A stretch of 64,000 nt of DNA from Stenotrophomonas sp. SAU14A_NAIMI4_8 (GCF_003086695.1 NZ_CP025999.1:353820-417819), one strand, 5' to 3'. Counted from the first letter of the stretch, positions 1-8,016 are shown. The notes: a model not told the origin generated them from the sequence alone. Numbers and translations: made by a program.

Positions 1-667
1 CACCATTCCGCTGTTCGCCCCGCGCGAAGAGCTGAAGAAGCTGGTGTTCTCGATCCTGACCGATTCGCGCGCACCGGGCGAACCGAAGGACACCGAAGGT
101 TCGGCGCTGTTCCAGATGTACCAGGCCTTCGCCACCGCCGAGCAGACCGCCGCGTTTGCCCAGGCCTTCGCCGAAGGCATCAGCTGGGGCGATGCCAAGC
201 AGCAGCTGTTCGAGCGCATCGACAGCGAACTGTCGCCGCTGCGCGAGCGCTACAACGCACTGATGGCCGAGCCGGAAAAGATCGAAGCGCTGCTGAAGCG
301 CCGTGGCCAGCAGCTGCGCGAACAGCTGGCCATGCCGCTGCTGGACGAACTGCGCCACGCCGTGGGCCTGCGCGATCTGTCCAGCGCCGGCGATATCGCC
401 AGCGAAGACGCCGGCGTGGCCCGCGTGGCCCCGCCGCTGTTCAAGCAGTATCGCGAGAAGGACGGCCGCTTCTACTTCAAGCTGACCGCCGGCGACGGCA
501 CGCTGCTGATCCAGAGCGAAGGCTTCGATTCGCCGCGTGATGCCGGCCAGCTGATCGCCGTGCTCAAGCAGGCCGAGCAGGGCGACGCACTGCAGAGCGA
601 GCTGTTCAAGCTGGAAGCCGACGTAGAGGCCGTGCTGGCCGCACTGGCGGCGCTGCGCGCCGAGTAA
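1..667 (+). CDS. trpS: Tryptophanyl-tRNA synthetase, C-terminal part (5' end outside window)
   Basis: Charges tRNA-Trp with tryptophan in the cytoplasm. Only the last 221 residues are in the window, read in frame from base 2; the catalytic core motifs lie upstream. The visible part starts in the end of the Rossmann domain and runs through the alpha-helical anticodon-binding region (PKDTEGSALFQMYQAF, LMAEPEKIEALLKRRG). After the usual bacterial end point there are about 75 extra residues, including GRFYFKLTAGDGTLLIQSEG and SPRDAGQLIAVLKQ. That pattern resembles a small DUF1508/YegP-like beta-alpha domain. I believe this extension is usual for xanthomonad TrpS, but this is from memory. An internal GTG at 44 is not the start. 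Confidence 0.88.
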   Translation, partial: TIPLFAPREELKKLVFSILTDSRAPGEPKDTEGSALFQMYQAFATAEQTAAFAQAFAEGISWGDAKQQLFERIDSELSPLRERYNALMAEPEKIEALLKRRGQQLREQLAMPLLDELRHAVGLRDLSSAGDIASEDAGVARVAPPLFKQYREKDGRFYFKLTAGDGTLLIQSEGFDSPRDAGQLIAVLKQAEQGDALQSELFKLEADVEAVLAALAALRAE

Positions 668-698
668 CGTGCCGGAACATCACGGCAATTGGTAGTGG

Positions 699-722
699 GT
701 AGGTGCCGACCTTGGTCGGCAC
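699..722 (+). repeat. SMAG/REP palindrome, GTGCCGACC family
   Basis: GTAG head at 699-702, then a perfect 9-bp inverted repeat, GTGCCGACC and GGTCGGCAC, around a TT loop. It lies between trpS and the next small gene. The same stem family recurs at 54170-54194. Confidence 0.85.
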
Positions 723-758
723 GTGGAACTGCGCAACGTCCCTGACGCGGAGTCTGCA

Positions 759-1055
759 ATGGCCTGGTTGTCACTGCTGCTGTTCCTGCCCTGGTTCCTG
801 CTGCTGGGCAGCCTGTACTGGCTCTTCCCGCGCCAGCCGCGCACCCTGCGGCGGCGCGTGTTCGACAGCGCCAGCCTGGTGCTGGCCTTCCTGTTGAGCA
901 TCGTGGCCATGTTGTGGGGCCACCATATCGGCCTGGTGCAGGCCGGTGCAGGCCCGATCTGGCCGCAGGTGCTGGCCGTGCTGTACGCCTACGGCGCGTT
1001 CCTGGCAGTGCTGGTGCTGGCACTGCTGCTGCGGCCGAGGTACCTGCAAAGGTAG
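759..1055 (+). CDS. Small inner-membrane protein of unknown function
   Basis: 98 residues. The ATG at 759 is preceded by GGAG at 749-752, a good ribosome site; the frame stays open back to 723 without a better signal. Three hydrophobic helices are visible: residues about 2-19 (WLSLLLFLPWFLLLGSLYW), 33-51 (ASLVLAFLLSIVAMLWG), and 65-88 (WPQVLAVLYAYGAFLAVLVL), separated by a basic loop (RQPRTLRRR). It is probably a three-span inner-membrane protein. I recognise no family. The stop codon TAG at 1053-1055 is part of the GTAG head of the following SMAG repeat. Confidence 0.6.
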   Translation: MAWLSLLLFLPWFLLLGSLYWLFPRQPRTLRRRVFDSASLVLAFLLSIVAMLWGHHIGLVQAGAGPIWPQVLAVLYAYGAFLAVLVLALLLRPRYLQR

Positions 1056-1140
1056 AGTCGATCGTTGGTCGACTGCTCTCCTGCAGGGCATTGCCAAAAA
1101 ATCCGCGCTTTGCGCGAAGTCGACTGACAGTCGACTCTAC
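1052..1140. repeat. SMAG dimer, AGTCGA family, tail-to-tail
   Basis: Left unit starts GTAG at 1052 with stem AGTCGA...TCGACT to 1074. The right unit, 1118-1140, is inverted and ends CTAC; its stem is AGTCGACT-GAC-AGTCGACT. Between them is CCGCGCTTTGCGCGAAGTC, which also occurs inverted inside the dimer at 4020. The whole dimer could fold as one long hairpin at the end of the preceding gene. Confidence 0.85.
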
Positions 1141-1240
1141 CCCCGGCCCACCGTGCCCCTCCGACCAAAGCCGCATCGAACCGCGCCCCTGCGGCGGCCT
1201 ACCATGGGCGTCTGTTCCGCCACCTGCCAGGTGCGTGCCG

Positions 1241-2173
1241 ATGACCGCCGACCCCAGCATCCACACCATCGATACCGGTTTCCAGCGGGCGCAGTTCGAT
1301 GCCGCCTACCTGATCGTGGAAAACGATCGCGCCGCCTTCGTCGACTGCGGTACCGGTCTGTCGGTACCGGCGATGCTGCAGGCGTTGGCCGATGCCGGCC
1401 TGGGCCCGGAAGCGGTGGACTGGCTGCTGCTGACCCACGTGCACCTGGACCACGCCGGCGGCGCCGGCCTGCTGATGCAGCAGTTGCCCAAGGCCCGTGC
1501 CGTGCTGCACCCGCGCGGCGCACCGCACATGATCGACCCCACCCTGCTGATTGCCGGCGCCACCGCGGTGTACGGCGCCGAGGAAATCGCGCGCAGTTAC
1601 GGCCGCATCGAGCCGATTGCCGAAGACCGCGTGGTGGTGGCCGACGATGGCCACCGCATCGATCTGGCCGGCCGCGAACTGCTGCTGCTGCACACCCCCG
1701 GCCATGCGCTGCACCACTACTGTGTGTGGGATGCGCGCAGCCGCAGCTGGTTCACCGGCGATACCTTCGGCATTTCCTACCGCGAGCTGGACAGCGCCAA
1801 GGGCGCCTTCATCTTCCCGACGTCTTCGCCGGTGCAGTTCGATCCCGAGGCCATGAAGGCGTCGATCCAGCGCATGCTGGCGTACGACCCGCAGGCGATG
1901 TACCTGACCCACTACGGGCGGGTGCAGCAGGTGCCGACGCTGGCGGCCGATCTGATCGAACAGATCGATGCCATGGCCACCATCGGCCGCCAGTGCGATG
2001 GACGGCCTGATCGCCACCGCTGCCTGCTGGCGGCATTGCAGGCGCTGTACCTGGAGCGCGCGCAGGCGCATGGCTGCGCGCTGGACCAGGCCGCGGTGGC
2101 CGAGGTGTTGGCCATGGATATCGAATTGAACGCGCAGGGCCTGGCCTGCTGGCTGGACCGCGTGCGTCGCTGA
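1241..2173 (+). CDS. Metallo-beta-lactamase-fold hydrolase
   Basis: 310 residues, probably cytoplasmic; no signal peptide. The metal-binding core is intact: H66-x-H68-x-D70-H71 in THVHLDHAGG, a second-site histidine in HTPGHALHH, the bridging aspartate in FTGDTFG, and a final histidine in LTHYGRV. This is the glyoxalase-II/beta-lactamase superfamily (two zinc or iron ions, hydrolysis of thioesters, phosphoesters or lactams), but the sequence does not fix the substrate. The ATG at 1241 was chosen because homology-like sequence begins there; the open frame upstream is low complexity and runs through the SMAG dimer. It stands alone between two SMAG-flanked units. Confidence 0.85.
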   Translation: MTADPSIHTIDTGFQRAQFDAAYLIVENDRAAFVDCGTGLSVPAMLQALADAGLGPEAVDWLLLTHVHLDHAGGAGLLMQQLPKARAVLHPRGAPHMIDPTLLIAGATAVYGAEEIARSYGRIEPIAEDRVVVADDGHRIDLAGRELLLLHTPGHALHHYCVWDARSRSWFTGDTFGISYRELDSAKGAFIFPTSSPVQFDPEAMKASIQRMLAYDPQAMYLTHYGRVQQVPTLAADLIEQIDAMATIGRQCDGRPDRHRCLLAALQALYLERAQAHGCALDQAAVAEVLAMDIELNAQGLACWLDRVRR

Positions 2174-2242
2174 ACGCAACGCACGCCGTCATCGCACTGT
2201 CACGCTACACTTCAGGGCATCCCTTCCTGCCGTGGTATTGCC

Positions 2243-3904
2243 GTGAATCCGATGCGCGTGTTGCTGCTGTCGTCCTGCCTGTTCGTCGGGGGCCTGGCCC
2301 ATGCGGCCAATGATCTTCCCGGTGGCGGCATCGATCCGCAGGCGCTGTCGCGCCACGTGCGGGTGCTGGCCTCGGACGAGTTCGAGGGCCGCGCCCCGGC
2401 CACGGCAGGCGAAGAGCGCACCGTGCAGTACCTGATCGAACAGTTCCGAAGCTATGGCCTGCAGCCCGGTGGCGCCGATGGCAGCTGGGTGCAGCCGGTA
2501 CCGCTGGTGCGTGCGCAGCTGGATGGCGCGGCCAAGGCCAGCCTGGCCCTGAAGGGCGGCACCCGCGCGCTGGTGAACGGCGAGGACGTGACCCTGCAGA
2601 GCCTGCAGCCGCGCAAGCGCGTGCAGATCAAGAACGCACCGCTGGTGTTCGTCGGCTACGGCATCGATGCGCCGGAACGCCACTGGAACGATTACAAGGA
2701 TGTGGATCTGCACGGCAAGATTGCCGTGGTGCTGATCAACGATGCCGACTTCGAGGCCGATGCGCCGGGTGCGTTCGACGGCAAGGCGGTGACCTACTAC
2801 GGCCGCTGGACCTACAAGTTCGAGGAAGCCGCGCGCCGTGGCGCCGAGGGTGTGCTGATCGTGCACGAGACCGCGCCGGCCGCCTACGGCTGGGCCACGG
2901 TGAAGAGTTCGGGCACCTCGCCGCTGTTCGACATCGAACGCAGCAACGCCGAGGCGATGGCCCAGCACACGCCGCTGCGCGGCTGGATGCAGCGCTCGCT
3001 GGCCGAGGCGATCTTCGCCGACGCCGGCCTGGATTTCGACGCCGAGAAGCGCAAGGCCATGCAGGCCGACTTCCGCCCGGTGCTGCTGGACAACGCCCGT
3101 CTCAGCGCGGAATTCGCACTGAAGCGCGAGCAGGTGGTGACCCGCAACGTGGTGGCCAAGCTGCCCGGTGGCGAGCACGGCGATGAAGCCGTGATCTTCT
3201 CGGCGCACTGGGATGCCTTCGGTATCGGCCAGCCCGACGCCAAGGGCGACCGCATCCGCCGTGGTGCAATCGACAACGCCACCGGCGTGGCCACCGTGCT
3301 GGAACTGGGCCGGGTGTTTGCCGCCGGCCCGCAGCCGCAGCGCACGCTGTTCTTCGTGGCCCTGACCGCTGAAGAAAAGGGCCTGCTGGGCGCCAGCTAC
3401 TACGCGGCGCACCCGCTGGCACCGCTGGAAAAGACCGCCGCCGTGCTGAACATCGAAATGTTCAGCCCCGATGGCGCCACCCGCGATATTGCCTCGTGGG
3501 GCAAGGGCCGCGTGTCGCTGGAAGGGGATCTGGAACGCGTCGCCAAGGCCCGCGGCCGCAGCTACAGCCCCGATCCGAACCTGGAAGCCGGCTTCTTCTA
3601 CCGCGCTGACCACTTCGCCTTCGCCCGCCTGGGCGTGCCGGCCATCACCATCGGCCCGGGCCTGGACAAGCTGGAAGGCGGCGTGGAAGCCGGCCGCGCG
3701 CTGCGCGAGAAGTACTTCGCCGACTGCTACCACCAGGCCTGCGATGCCTGGACCCCCAGCTGGGACCCGGCCGGCCATGCCGCCGACACCCTGCTGGTGT
3801 ACGACCTGGGTGCCGAACTGGCCAACAGCCGCCGCTGGCCGACCTGGGAAGAAGCGTCCGAATTCCGCGGTGCCCGCGAGAAGAGTGAAGCCGCCCGCCG
3901 CTGA
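2243..3904 (+). CDS. Secreted M28-family metallopeptidase with PA domain
   Basis: 553 residues from GTG 2243; ATG 2252 is an equally possible start. The N terminus is a signal peptide (MRVLLLSSCLFVGGLAHA, cleavage before AND), so it acts in the periplasm or outside. Residues about 110-280 form a protease-associated insert. The two-zinc M28 core follows: SAHWDAFG (His, Asp), AIDNATG (bridging Asp), TAEEKGLLG (catalytic Glu-Glu), RADHFAF and CYHQACD (last His). These are di-zinc aminopeptidases of the aminopeptidase Y/S type that take residues from peptide N termini; exact specificity is not visible. Monocistronic: repeats follow its stop. Confidence 0.87.
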   Translation: MNPMRVLLLSSCLFVGGLAHAANDLPGGGIDPQALSRHVRVLASDEFEGRAPATAGEERTVQYLIEQFRSYGLQPGGADGSWVQPVPLVRAQLDGAAKASLALKGGTRALVNGEDVTLQSLQPRKRVQIKNAPLVFVGYGIDAPERHWNDYKDVDLHGKIAVVLINDADFEADAPGAFDGKAVTYYGRWTYKFEEAARRGAEGVLIVHETAPAAYGWATVKSSGTSPLFDIERSNAEAMAQHTPLRGWMQRSLAEAIFADAGLDFDAEKRKAMQADFRPVLLDNARLSAEFALKREQVVTRNVVAKLPGGEHGDEAVIFSAHWDAFGIGQPDAKGDRIRRGAIDNATGVATVLELGRVFAAGPQPQRTLFFVALTAEEKGLLGASYYAAHPLAPLEKTAAVLNIEMFSPDGATRDIASWGKGRVSLEGDLERVAKARGRSYSPDPNLEAGFFYRADHFAFARLGVPAITIGPGLDKLEGGVEAGRALREKYFADCYHQACDAWTPSWDPAGHAADTLLVYDLGAELANSRRWPTWEEASEFRGAREKSEAARR

Positions 3905-3950
3905 TGGCGGGGGGATATCGGCTGTGGCGGCGTGGAGATGACCGCGCCGC

Positions 3951-4013
3951 CATGACGGCGGCGAATTGGCATCGGCGCCATGACGTCGGTGAAATGGCAA
4001 CGGCGCCATGACG
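3951..4013. repeat. 28-bp tandem repeat, about 2.3 copies
   Basis: CATGACG recurs at 3951, 3979 and 4007, exactly 28 bp apart, each followed by related sequence (CGG-GAA-TGGCA-CGGCGC with four substitutions between copies). It is noncoding, between the M28 gene and the SMAG dimer hit by the insertion sequence. Confidence 0.75.
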
Positions 4014-4019
4014 CCTGCG

Positions 4020-4093
4020 GTAGAGTCGACTGTTAGTCGACTTCGCGCGAAGCGCGGGTTTCCATGCGTCGGACGGGAAGGCAGTCGACTAAC
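4020..4093. repeat. Left part of a SMAG dimer interrupted by the IS481 element
   Basis: An intact unit at 4020-4042 (GTAG then AGTCGACT-GTT-AGTCGACT) is followed by TTCGCGCGAAGCGCGG. Then comes the first half of an inverted unit, 4083-4093, broken after ACTAAC. The other half is at 5123-5134 beyond the insertion sequence. Joined, the two halves give the exact reverse complement of the left unit. Confidence 0.88.
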
Positions 4094-5116
4094 TGTGATC
4101 TCTCTGTACGTTGTTCATCCGGGACATCTCTGGAAAATGGTGGTTACCACACCTCTCCAGATCCCAAAGAGCCCGGATGAACAACCATAAAAATGCCCGT
4201 TTAACGCCGTTTAGTCGAGAACTTCTTGTCCGTCGCATCCTCCACGAGGGCCTGCGGCCGGAGGAGGCAGCACAAGCGTGTGGCGTAAGTGTGCGTACGG
4301 CCTACAAGTGGCTGGCCCGATTCCGGGAGTTCGGGGCGTCGGGGCTGGAAAACCGCAGCTCTCGCCCGCACCAGACGCCGCATGCCACGCCTGCGTCGGT
4401 CGTCGAGCAGATCAAGGAGCGCCGCCGTAAACGGCACACCTACCTGACCATTTCCAAGGCCTTGGGGATCGGCCACAGCACCATTTCCCGGTTGATGCGT
4501 GTTCACGGCCTCAACCGGCTGTGCCGGCTGGATCCGCCCAAAGCGGTCATCCGATACGAATACGATCAGCCCGGAGGACTGCTGCACCTGGATATCAAGA
4601 AACTGGGCAACTTCCAGAGGCCTGGGCACAGAACCGATGCCAAACGCCGGGGAAACGCTGCCGGCGGCGGCTGGGGGTACGTCCACGTGGCCATCGACGA
4701 TCATTCCCGGCTCGCCTACAGCAGCGTTCACCCCAACGAACAGGGAGAAACGGCCTGCCAAGCGCTGCTGAGCGCTCTGGAGTACTACGCCAGCTTGGGA
4801 ATCACCTTCAAGCGGATCCTGACCGACAACGGCGCCTGCTATCGCTCCACCGCCTTTGCCAAGCTGCTCAAATCCCTTGGAATCAAGCACATCCGGACCA
4901 AGCCCTACACACCGCGCACCAACGGCAAGGCGGAGCGCTTCATCCAGACCAGCTTGCGCGAGTGGGCCTACGCTTGCGAGTACGCCTCTTCGGACCAACG
5001 CAATTCCGTGCTGACCCAATGGCTGCACCACTACAACTGGCACCGTCCCCATATGGGGATCGGCGGCCAGCCACCTATCTCCAGAGTGCCGCTGAATAAC
5101 GTAGTGGGTTTACACA
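4094..5116 (+). mobile_element. IS481-family insertion sequence, complete, 1023 bp
   Basis: The ends were set by a direct repeat: ACTAAC at 4088-4093 and again at 5117-5122, a 6-bp target duplication. The termini are TGTGATCT at the left and TTACACA at the right. Inverted termini align as TGTG, a variable stretch, then TACGTT-TTCA (about 15 of 24 positions). GC content is visibly lower than in the flanks. It holds one DD(35)E transposase gene. A 6-bp duplication and a CTA-containing target match what is known of Bordetella IS481. The copy looks intact and could be active. Confidence 0.88.
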
Positions 5117-5121
5117 ACTAA
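4177..5121 (+). CDS. IS481-family transposase
   Basis: 314 residues from ATG 4177. An N-terminal helix-turn-helix (EEAAQACGVSVRTAYKWLARF) recognises the ends. The integrase core has the full catalytic triad: D139 (LHLDIKK), D217 (LTDNGACYRS) and E253 (NGKAERFIQ), 35 residues between the last two. The end motif HYNWHRPH-GIGG is typical of the family. The reading frame does not stop within the element: the last codon straddles its right end, and the TAA stop (5119-5121) is supplied by the duplicated target ACTAAC. An earlier in-frame start at 4111 has no better ribosome site. Confidence 0.9.
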   Translation: MNNHKNARLTPFSRELLVRRILHEGLRPEEAAQACGVSVRTAYKWLARFREFGASGLENRSSRPHQTPHATPASVVEQIKERRRKRHTYLTISKALGIGHSTISRLMRVHGLNRLCRLDPPKAVIRYEYDQPGGLLHLDIKKLGNFQRPGHRTDAKRRGNAAGGGWGYVHVAIDDHSRLAYSSVHPNEQGETACQALLSALEYYASLGITFKRILTDNGACYRSTAFAKLLKSLGIKHIRTKPYTPRTNGKAERFIQTSLREWAYACEYASSDQRNSVLTQWLHHYNWHRPHMGIGGQPPISRVPLNNVVGLHN

Positions 5122-5147
5122 CAGTCGACTCTACCCAGCCGACTCTA
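5117..5147. repeat. Target duplication, right half of the split SMAG unit, and a partial copy
   Basis: ACTAAC (5117-5122) is the second copy of the target duplication. AGTCGACTCTAC (5123-5134) completes the inverted SMAG unit. A further partial copy of the unit's end, GCCGACTCTACC, follows immediately at 5138-5149. Confidence 0.8.
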
Positions 5148-5498
5148 CCGGCCGCCGCGAAGCAGCCGCCATGCGCCCCAGGCGCTGGCGACCAAAGCGA
5201 CTACATACAGCCCTGCCCGCGGCCCCGACGCCAGCGCACGGCCGGGATTCTCACCGCGATGCAGTTGCAGGTTCATGGGCGTGGCATCACCGCCCAGCAC
5301 CGTGGCCAGCGCCACCAGCAGGGCAAGGCAGAACAGCAGCAGGGCGATGCCAAAACCGATACGCGGCCATTGGGCCTGCGCGGGTGGGCGTCGCAGCAGC
5401 CAGGCCAGCATCGTGGCCAGGGCCGTGCCCAGGGCCACCCACATCAGTGGGGTGGCCGGGTAAACCGCAGCCACCGGCATTGCACCGGTGGCTGCCAT
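5145..5498 (-). CDS. Small membrane protein of unknown function
   Basis: 117 residues if it starts at ATG 5498; ATG 5480 (111 residues) is a realistic alternative, and neither has a clear ribosome site. Three hydrophobic helices are visible: ATPLMWVALGTALATMLAWL, IGFGIALLLFCLALLVALAT and GLYVVALVASAWGAWRLL. A polar loop with HRGENP lies between the second and third. I recognise no family. It starts 13 bases after the MFS gene ends and is probably co-transcribed with it. Its 3' end abuts the SMAG remnant beside the insertion sequence. Confidence 0.5.
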   Translation of the reverse strand: MAATGAMPVAAVYPATPLMWVALGTALATMLAWLLRRPPAQAQWPRIGFGIALLLFCLALLVALATVLGGDATPMNLQLHRGENPGRALASGPRAGLYVVALVASAWGAWRLLRGGR

Positions 5499-5511
5499 CA
5501 GGACCGCAGCG

Positions 5512-6846
5512 TTACTTGCGGGTGCCGTCGAGCCAGTTCGGGCCCTTGTTGGTGAGGAAGAACACATAGACCACCAACGATACCGCGATCGTGGCGGTCA
5601 CGTAGATGGCGAACCAGTCCACGTGGCCGGTCTTCAGCGCGCCCTGGTACAGCAGCGGCGCGGTGCCACCGAACAGCGAGTTGGCCAGCGCGTAGCCCAG
5701 GCCCACGCCCAGCGCACGGATGTGGGCGGGGAACAGTTCGGCCTTCACCACGGCATTGATGGAGGTGTAGCCAGTGAGGATGACGAAGCCCAGCGCCAGG
5801 GTCAGGAAGGCGAGGGTGGCATCGTGCTGGTGCGGCAGCTGGGTGATCAGGTACCAGCTGTACAGCACACCGCCCACGCCGAAGAACACCAGCAGGCTCT
5901 TGCGGCCGATGATGTCCGACAGCCAGCCGCCCACCGGCTGCAGCACCATCAGGAACGTCAGCACGCCCAGGTTGACCAGGGTGGCGGTCATCGGGTCGTC
6001 GGCGGCGAACGCGCTCTGGATCATCTTCGGGCCGTTCACCGAGTAGGTGTAGAAGGCAATGGTGCCGCCGGCGGTGATCAGGAAGCACAGCAGCAGCGGG
6101 CGCCACTGGTGCACGAACAGTTCGTACATCGAACCGGACTTCTTCGCCTTGCCTTCGCGCGCGGCTTCGATCGACGATTCTTCCATCGTCTCGTCCATGC
6201 CACGGCGCAGCCAGAACACCACCACGGCAGCGATACCGCCGATGCCGAAGGCGATGCGCCAGCCGAACTCGGAGATTTCCGGCTTGCCCCAGACGCTCAG
6301 CATCAGGAACAGGGTGAGCTGGGCCAGCACATGGCCACCGACCAGGGTGACGTAGTGGAACGAGGACAGGAAGCCGCGGCGGCCGGGAATGGCGGCCTCG
6401 GACATGTAGGTGGCGCTGGCGCCGTACTCACCACCCGTGGCGAAGCCCTGCAGCAGGCGCGCGAACAGCAGGATGATCGCCGCCCAGATGCCGATGCTGG
6501 CCGCGGTGGGGGTAATGGCGATCAGGAACGAGCAGACGGCCATCAGGGTGACCGACACGGTCAGCGCCAGGCGGCGGCCATGGCGGTCGGCGAAGCGGCC
6601 GAAGAACCAGGCACCGATGGGGCGCATCAGGAACGTGGCGGCGAAGATCGCCCACACGTACATCGTGGAGTTCTTGTCTTCGGGCGAGAAGAACTGTGAT
6701 TCGAAGTACACGGCGAACACCGAGTACACGTAGACGTCATACCACTCCACCAGATTGCCGGCGGAGCCTTTGAGGGTATTGGAGATCGACCGGCGCAGCG
6801 CGGCGCCGTCGGTGCTGGGGACAGCGGAATGGGACGTGGTGCTCAT
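5512..6846 (-). CDS. KgtP-like proton symporter (MFS, metabolite:H+ symporter family)
   Basis: 444 residues, 12 predicted membrane helices. It resembles E. coli KgtP (2-oxoglutarate permease) closely at the family landmarks: GNLVEWYDVYVYS at the start of helix 1, MRPIGAWFFGRFADRHGRR in loop 2-3, GGEYGASATYMSEAA, and AELFPAHIRALGVGLGYA in the second half. It would import a di- or tricarboxylate with protons; the exact substrate is uncertain. The start ATG 6846 gives the family-typical N terminus; the upstream frame is not conserved-looking. It diverges from yedA across a 245-bp gap in which I see no clear regulatory element. Confidence 0.85.
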   Translation of the reverse strand: MSTTSHSAVPSTDGAALRRSISNTLKGSAGNLVEWYDVYVYSVFAVYFESQFFSPEDKNSTMYVWAIFAATFLMRPIGAWFFGRFADRHGRRLALTVSVTLMAVCSFLIAITPTAASIGIWAAIILLFARLLQGFATGGEYGASATYMSEAAIPGRRGFLSSFHYVTLVGGHVLAQLTLFLMLSVWGKPEISEFGWRIAFGIGGIAAVVVFWLRRGMDETMEESSIEAAREGKAKKSGSMYELFVHQWRPLLLCFLITAGGTIAFYTYSVNGPKMIQSAFAADDPMTATLVNLGVLTFLMVLQPVGGWLSDIIGRKSLLVFFGVGGVLYSWYLITQLPHQHDATLAFLTLALGFVILTGYTSINAVVKAELFPAHIRALGVGLGYALANSLFGGTAPLLYQGALKTGHVDWFAIYVTATIAVSLVVYVFFLTNKGPNWLDGTRK

Positions 6847-7091
6847 CCGGTTGGGGATCCTCGATGCGGCGCTTCCGTGCGGGAAAGATCGGTGCCAGCC
6901 GCGCGCGGGGCGCTGGCGGTCAGCCTCCTGGGTACTGCATCCCATGTCAACGCCAGGTGCCGGAACAGGCGGGGCAGGGCATGGGACCGCACAGGATGAC
7001 AGCGGCGGGGGGGAGGGACCATAGCTAGATCGTCGTACGCGATGCAGCCGAACCCTCTAGAATCCGGCTTCCCCCGGCTTTCTGGTGCGTC

Positions 7092-7997
7092 ATGTCGGCT
7101 CCCCCTGTTTCTTCTGCGGCTGCCCCCCGGGGCGGCCTTGTTGCGTTGGCGTTGCTGCTGGTCTACGTGGTCTGGGGGTCCACCTACCTGGGCATCGCCA
7201 AGGCCCTGCACGGCGGCGCGCTGCCGCTCACCATGGTCTCTGGCAGCCGCTTCATCATTGCCGGCGGGCTGATGTACCTGGCCCTGCGGGTGTTCTGGAA
7301 GCTGCCCCGGCCGACCCTGCGGCAGTGGCGCAACCTGGTCATCATGGGCGTGACCATGCTGGTGCTGGGCAACGGCATGGTGGTGCTGGCCGAACGCGAG
7401 GTGTCGTCGGGCCTGGCCGCCACGGCGGTGGCCTCGGTGCCGCTGTGGATGGCGCTGTTTTCCGCACTGCGTGGCCAGCACGCCAGCCGCGGCGAGTGGC
7501 TGGGCATCGCGGTGGGCTTCGTCGGCGTGGTGTGGCTGAACGCGGGCAGCAGCCTGACCGCTTCGCCTACGGGGCTGGTGCTGCTGTTGATTGCCCCGAT
7601 CGGCTGGGCGTTCGGTTCGGTCTGGGCGCGCGGGCTGGATCTGCCCGGCCCGTTCATGACCGCCGCCGGGCAGATGCTGTGCGGTGGCGTGCTGCTGGTG
7701 CTGATCGGCCTGGCCGTGGGCGAACGCCCGACCACCCTGCCCGATACCGGTGGCCTGCTGGCGATGGCCTACCTGTGCGTGTTCGGCTCCATCGTGGCCT
7801 TCACTGCCTATGTCTGGCTGCTGCACAACGTGCGCCCGGCGCTGGCCGGCAGCTACGCCTACGTGAACCCGGTGATCGCGGTGCTGCTGGGCGCGGCATT
7901 GAATGGCGAGCGCTTCGGCTGGCGCGATTTCCTGGCCATGGCGGTCATCCTGCTGGGCGTGGTGGTGCTGACCATGGCCCGGACCCGAAAGAAATGA
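7092..7997 (+). CDS. yedA: EamA-family exporter YedA
   Basis: 301 residues, 10 hydrophobic helices as two EamA repeats. Hallmarks of the YedA subgroup: YVVWGSTYLGIAKAL in helix 1, GSRFIIAGGLMYL, and FTAYVWLLHNVRPALAGSYAYVNP split over helices 8-9. This is a drug/metabolite transporter family member, likely an exporter of small metabolites or amino acids. ATG 7092 lies in a promoter-like gap. rarD, another member of the superfamily, follows after 16 bases, so the two form a transport operon. Confidence 0.85.
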   Translation: MSAPPVSSAAAPRGGLVALALLLVYVVWGSTYLGIAKALHGGALPLTMVSGSRFIIAGGLMYLALRVFWKLPRPTLRQWRNLVIMGVTMLVLGNGMVVLAEREVSSGLAATAVASVPLWMALFSALRGQHASRGEWLGIAVGFVGVVWLNAGSSLTASPTGLVLLLIAPIGWAFGSVWARGLDLPGPFMTAAGQMLCGGVLLVLIGLAVGERPTTLPDTGGLLAMAYLCVFGSIVAFTAYVWLLHNVRPALAGSYAYVNPVIAVLLGAALNGERFGWRDFLAMAVILLGVVVLTMARTRKK

Positions 7998-8016
7998 GCA
8001 TGAAGAAGTGAGCATG
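7989..8016 (+). repeat. 14-bp tandem duplication at the yedA/rarD junction
   Basis: AAGAAATGAGCATG (7989-8002) is followed at once by AAGAAGTGAGCATG (8003-8016), 13 of 14 identical. The first copy holds the yedA stop codon and an extra ATG; the second holds the rarD start. Between them ATG-AAG-AAG-TGA (8000-8011) reads as a three-codon frame. Confidence 0.8.

Noticed and set aside
2189..4009. 606-codon minus-strand open frame over the M28 peptidase gene
   Set aside because: Shadow of the peptidase, whose catalytic motifs and signal peptide are intact on the plus strand.
8000..8011. Three-codon leader peptide before rarD
   Set aside because: Best explained by the 14-bp duplication; too short, with no attenuator structure after it.
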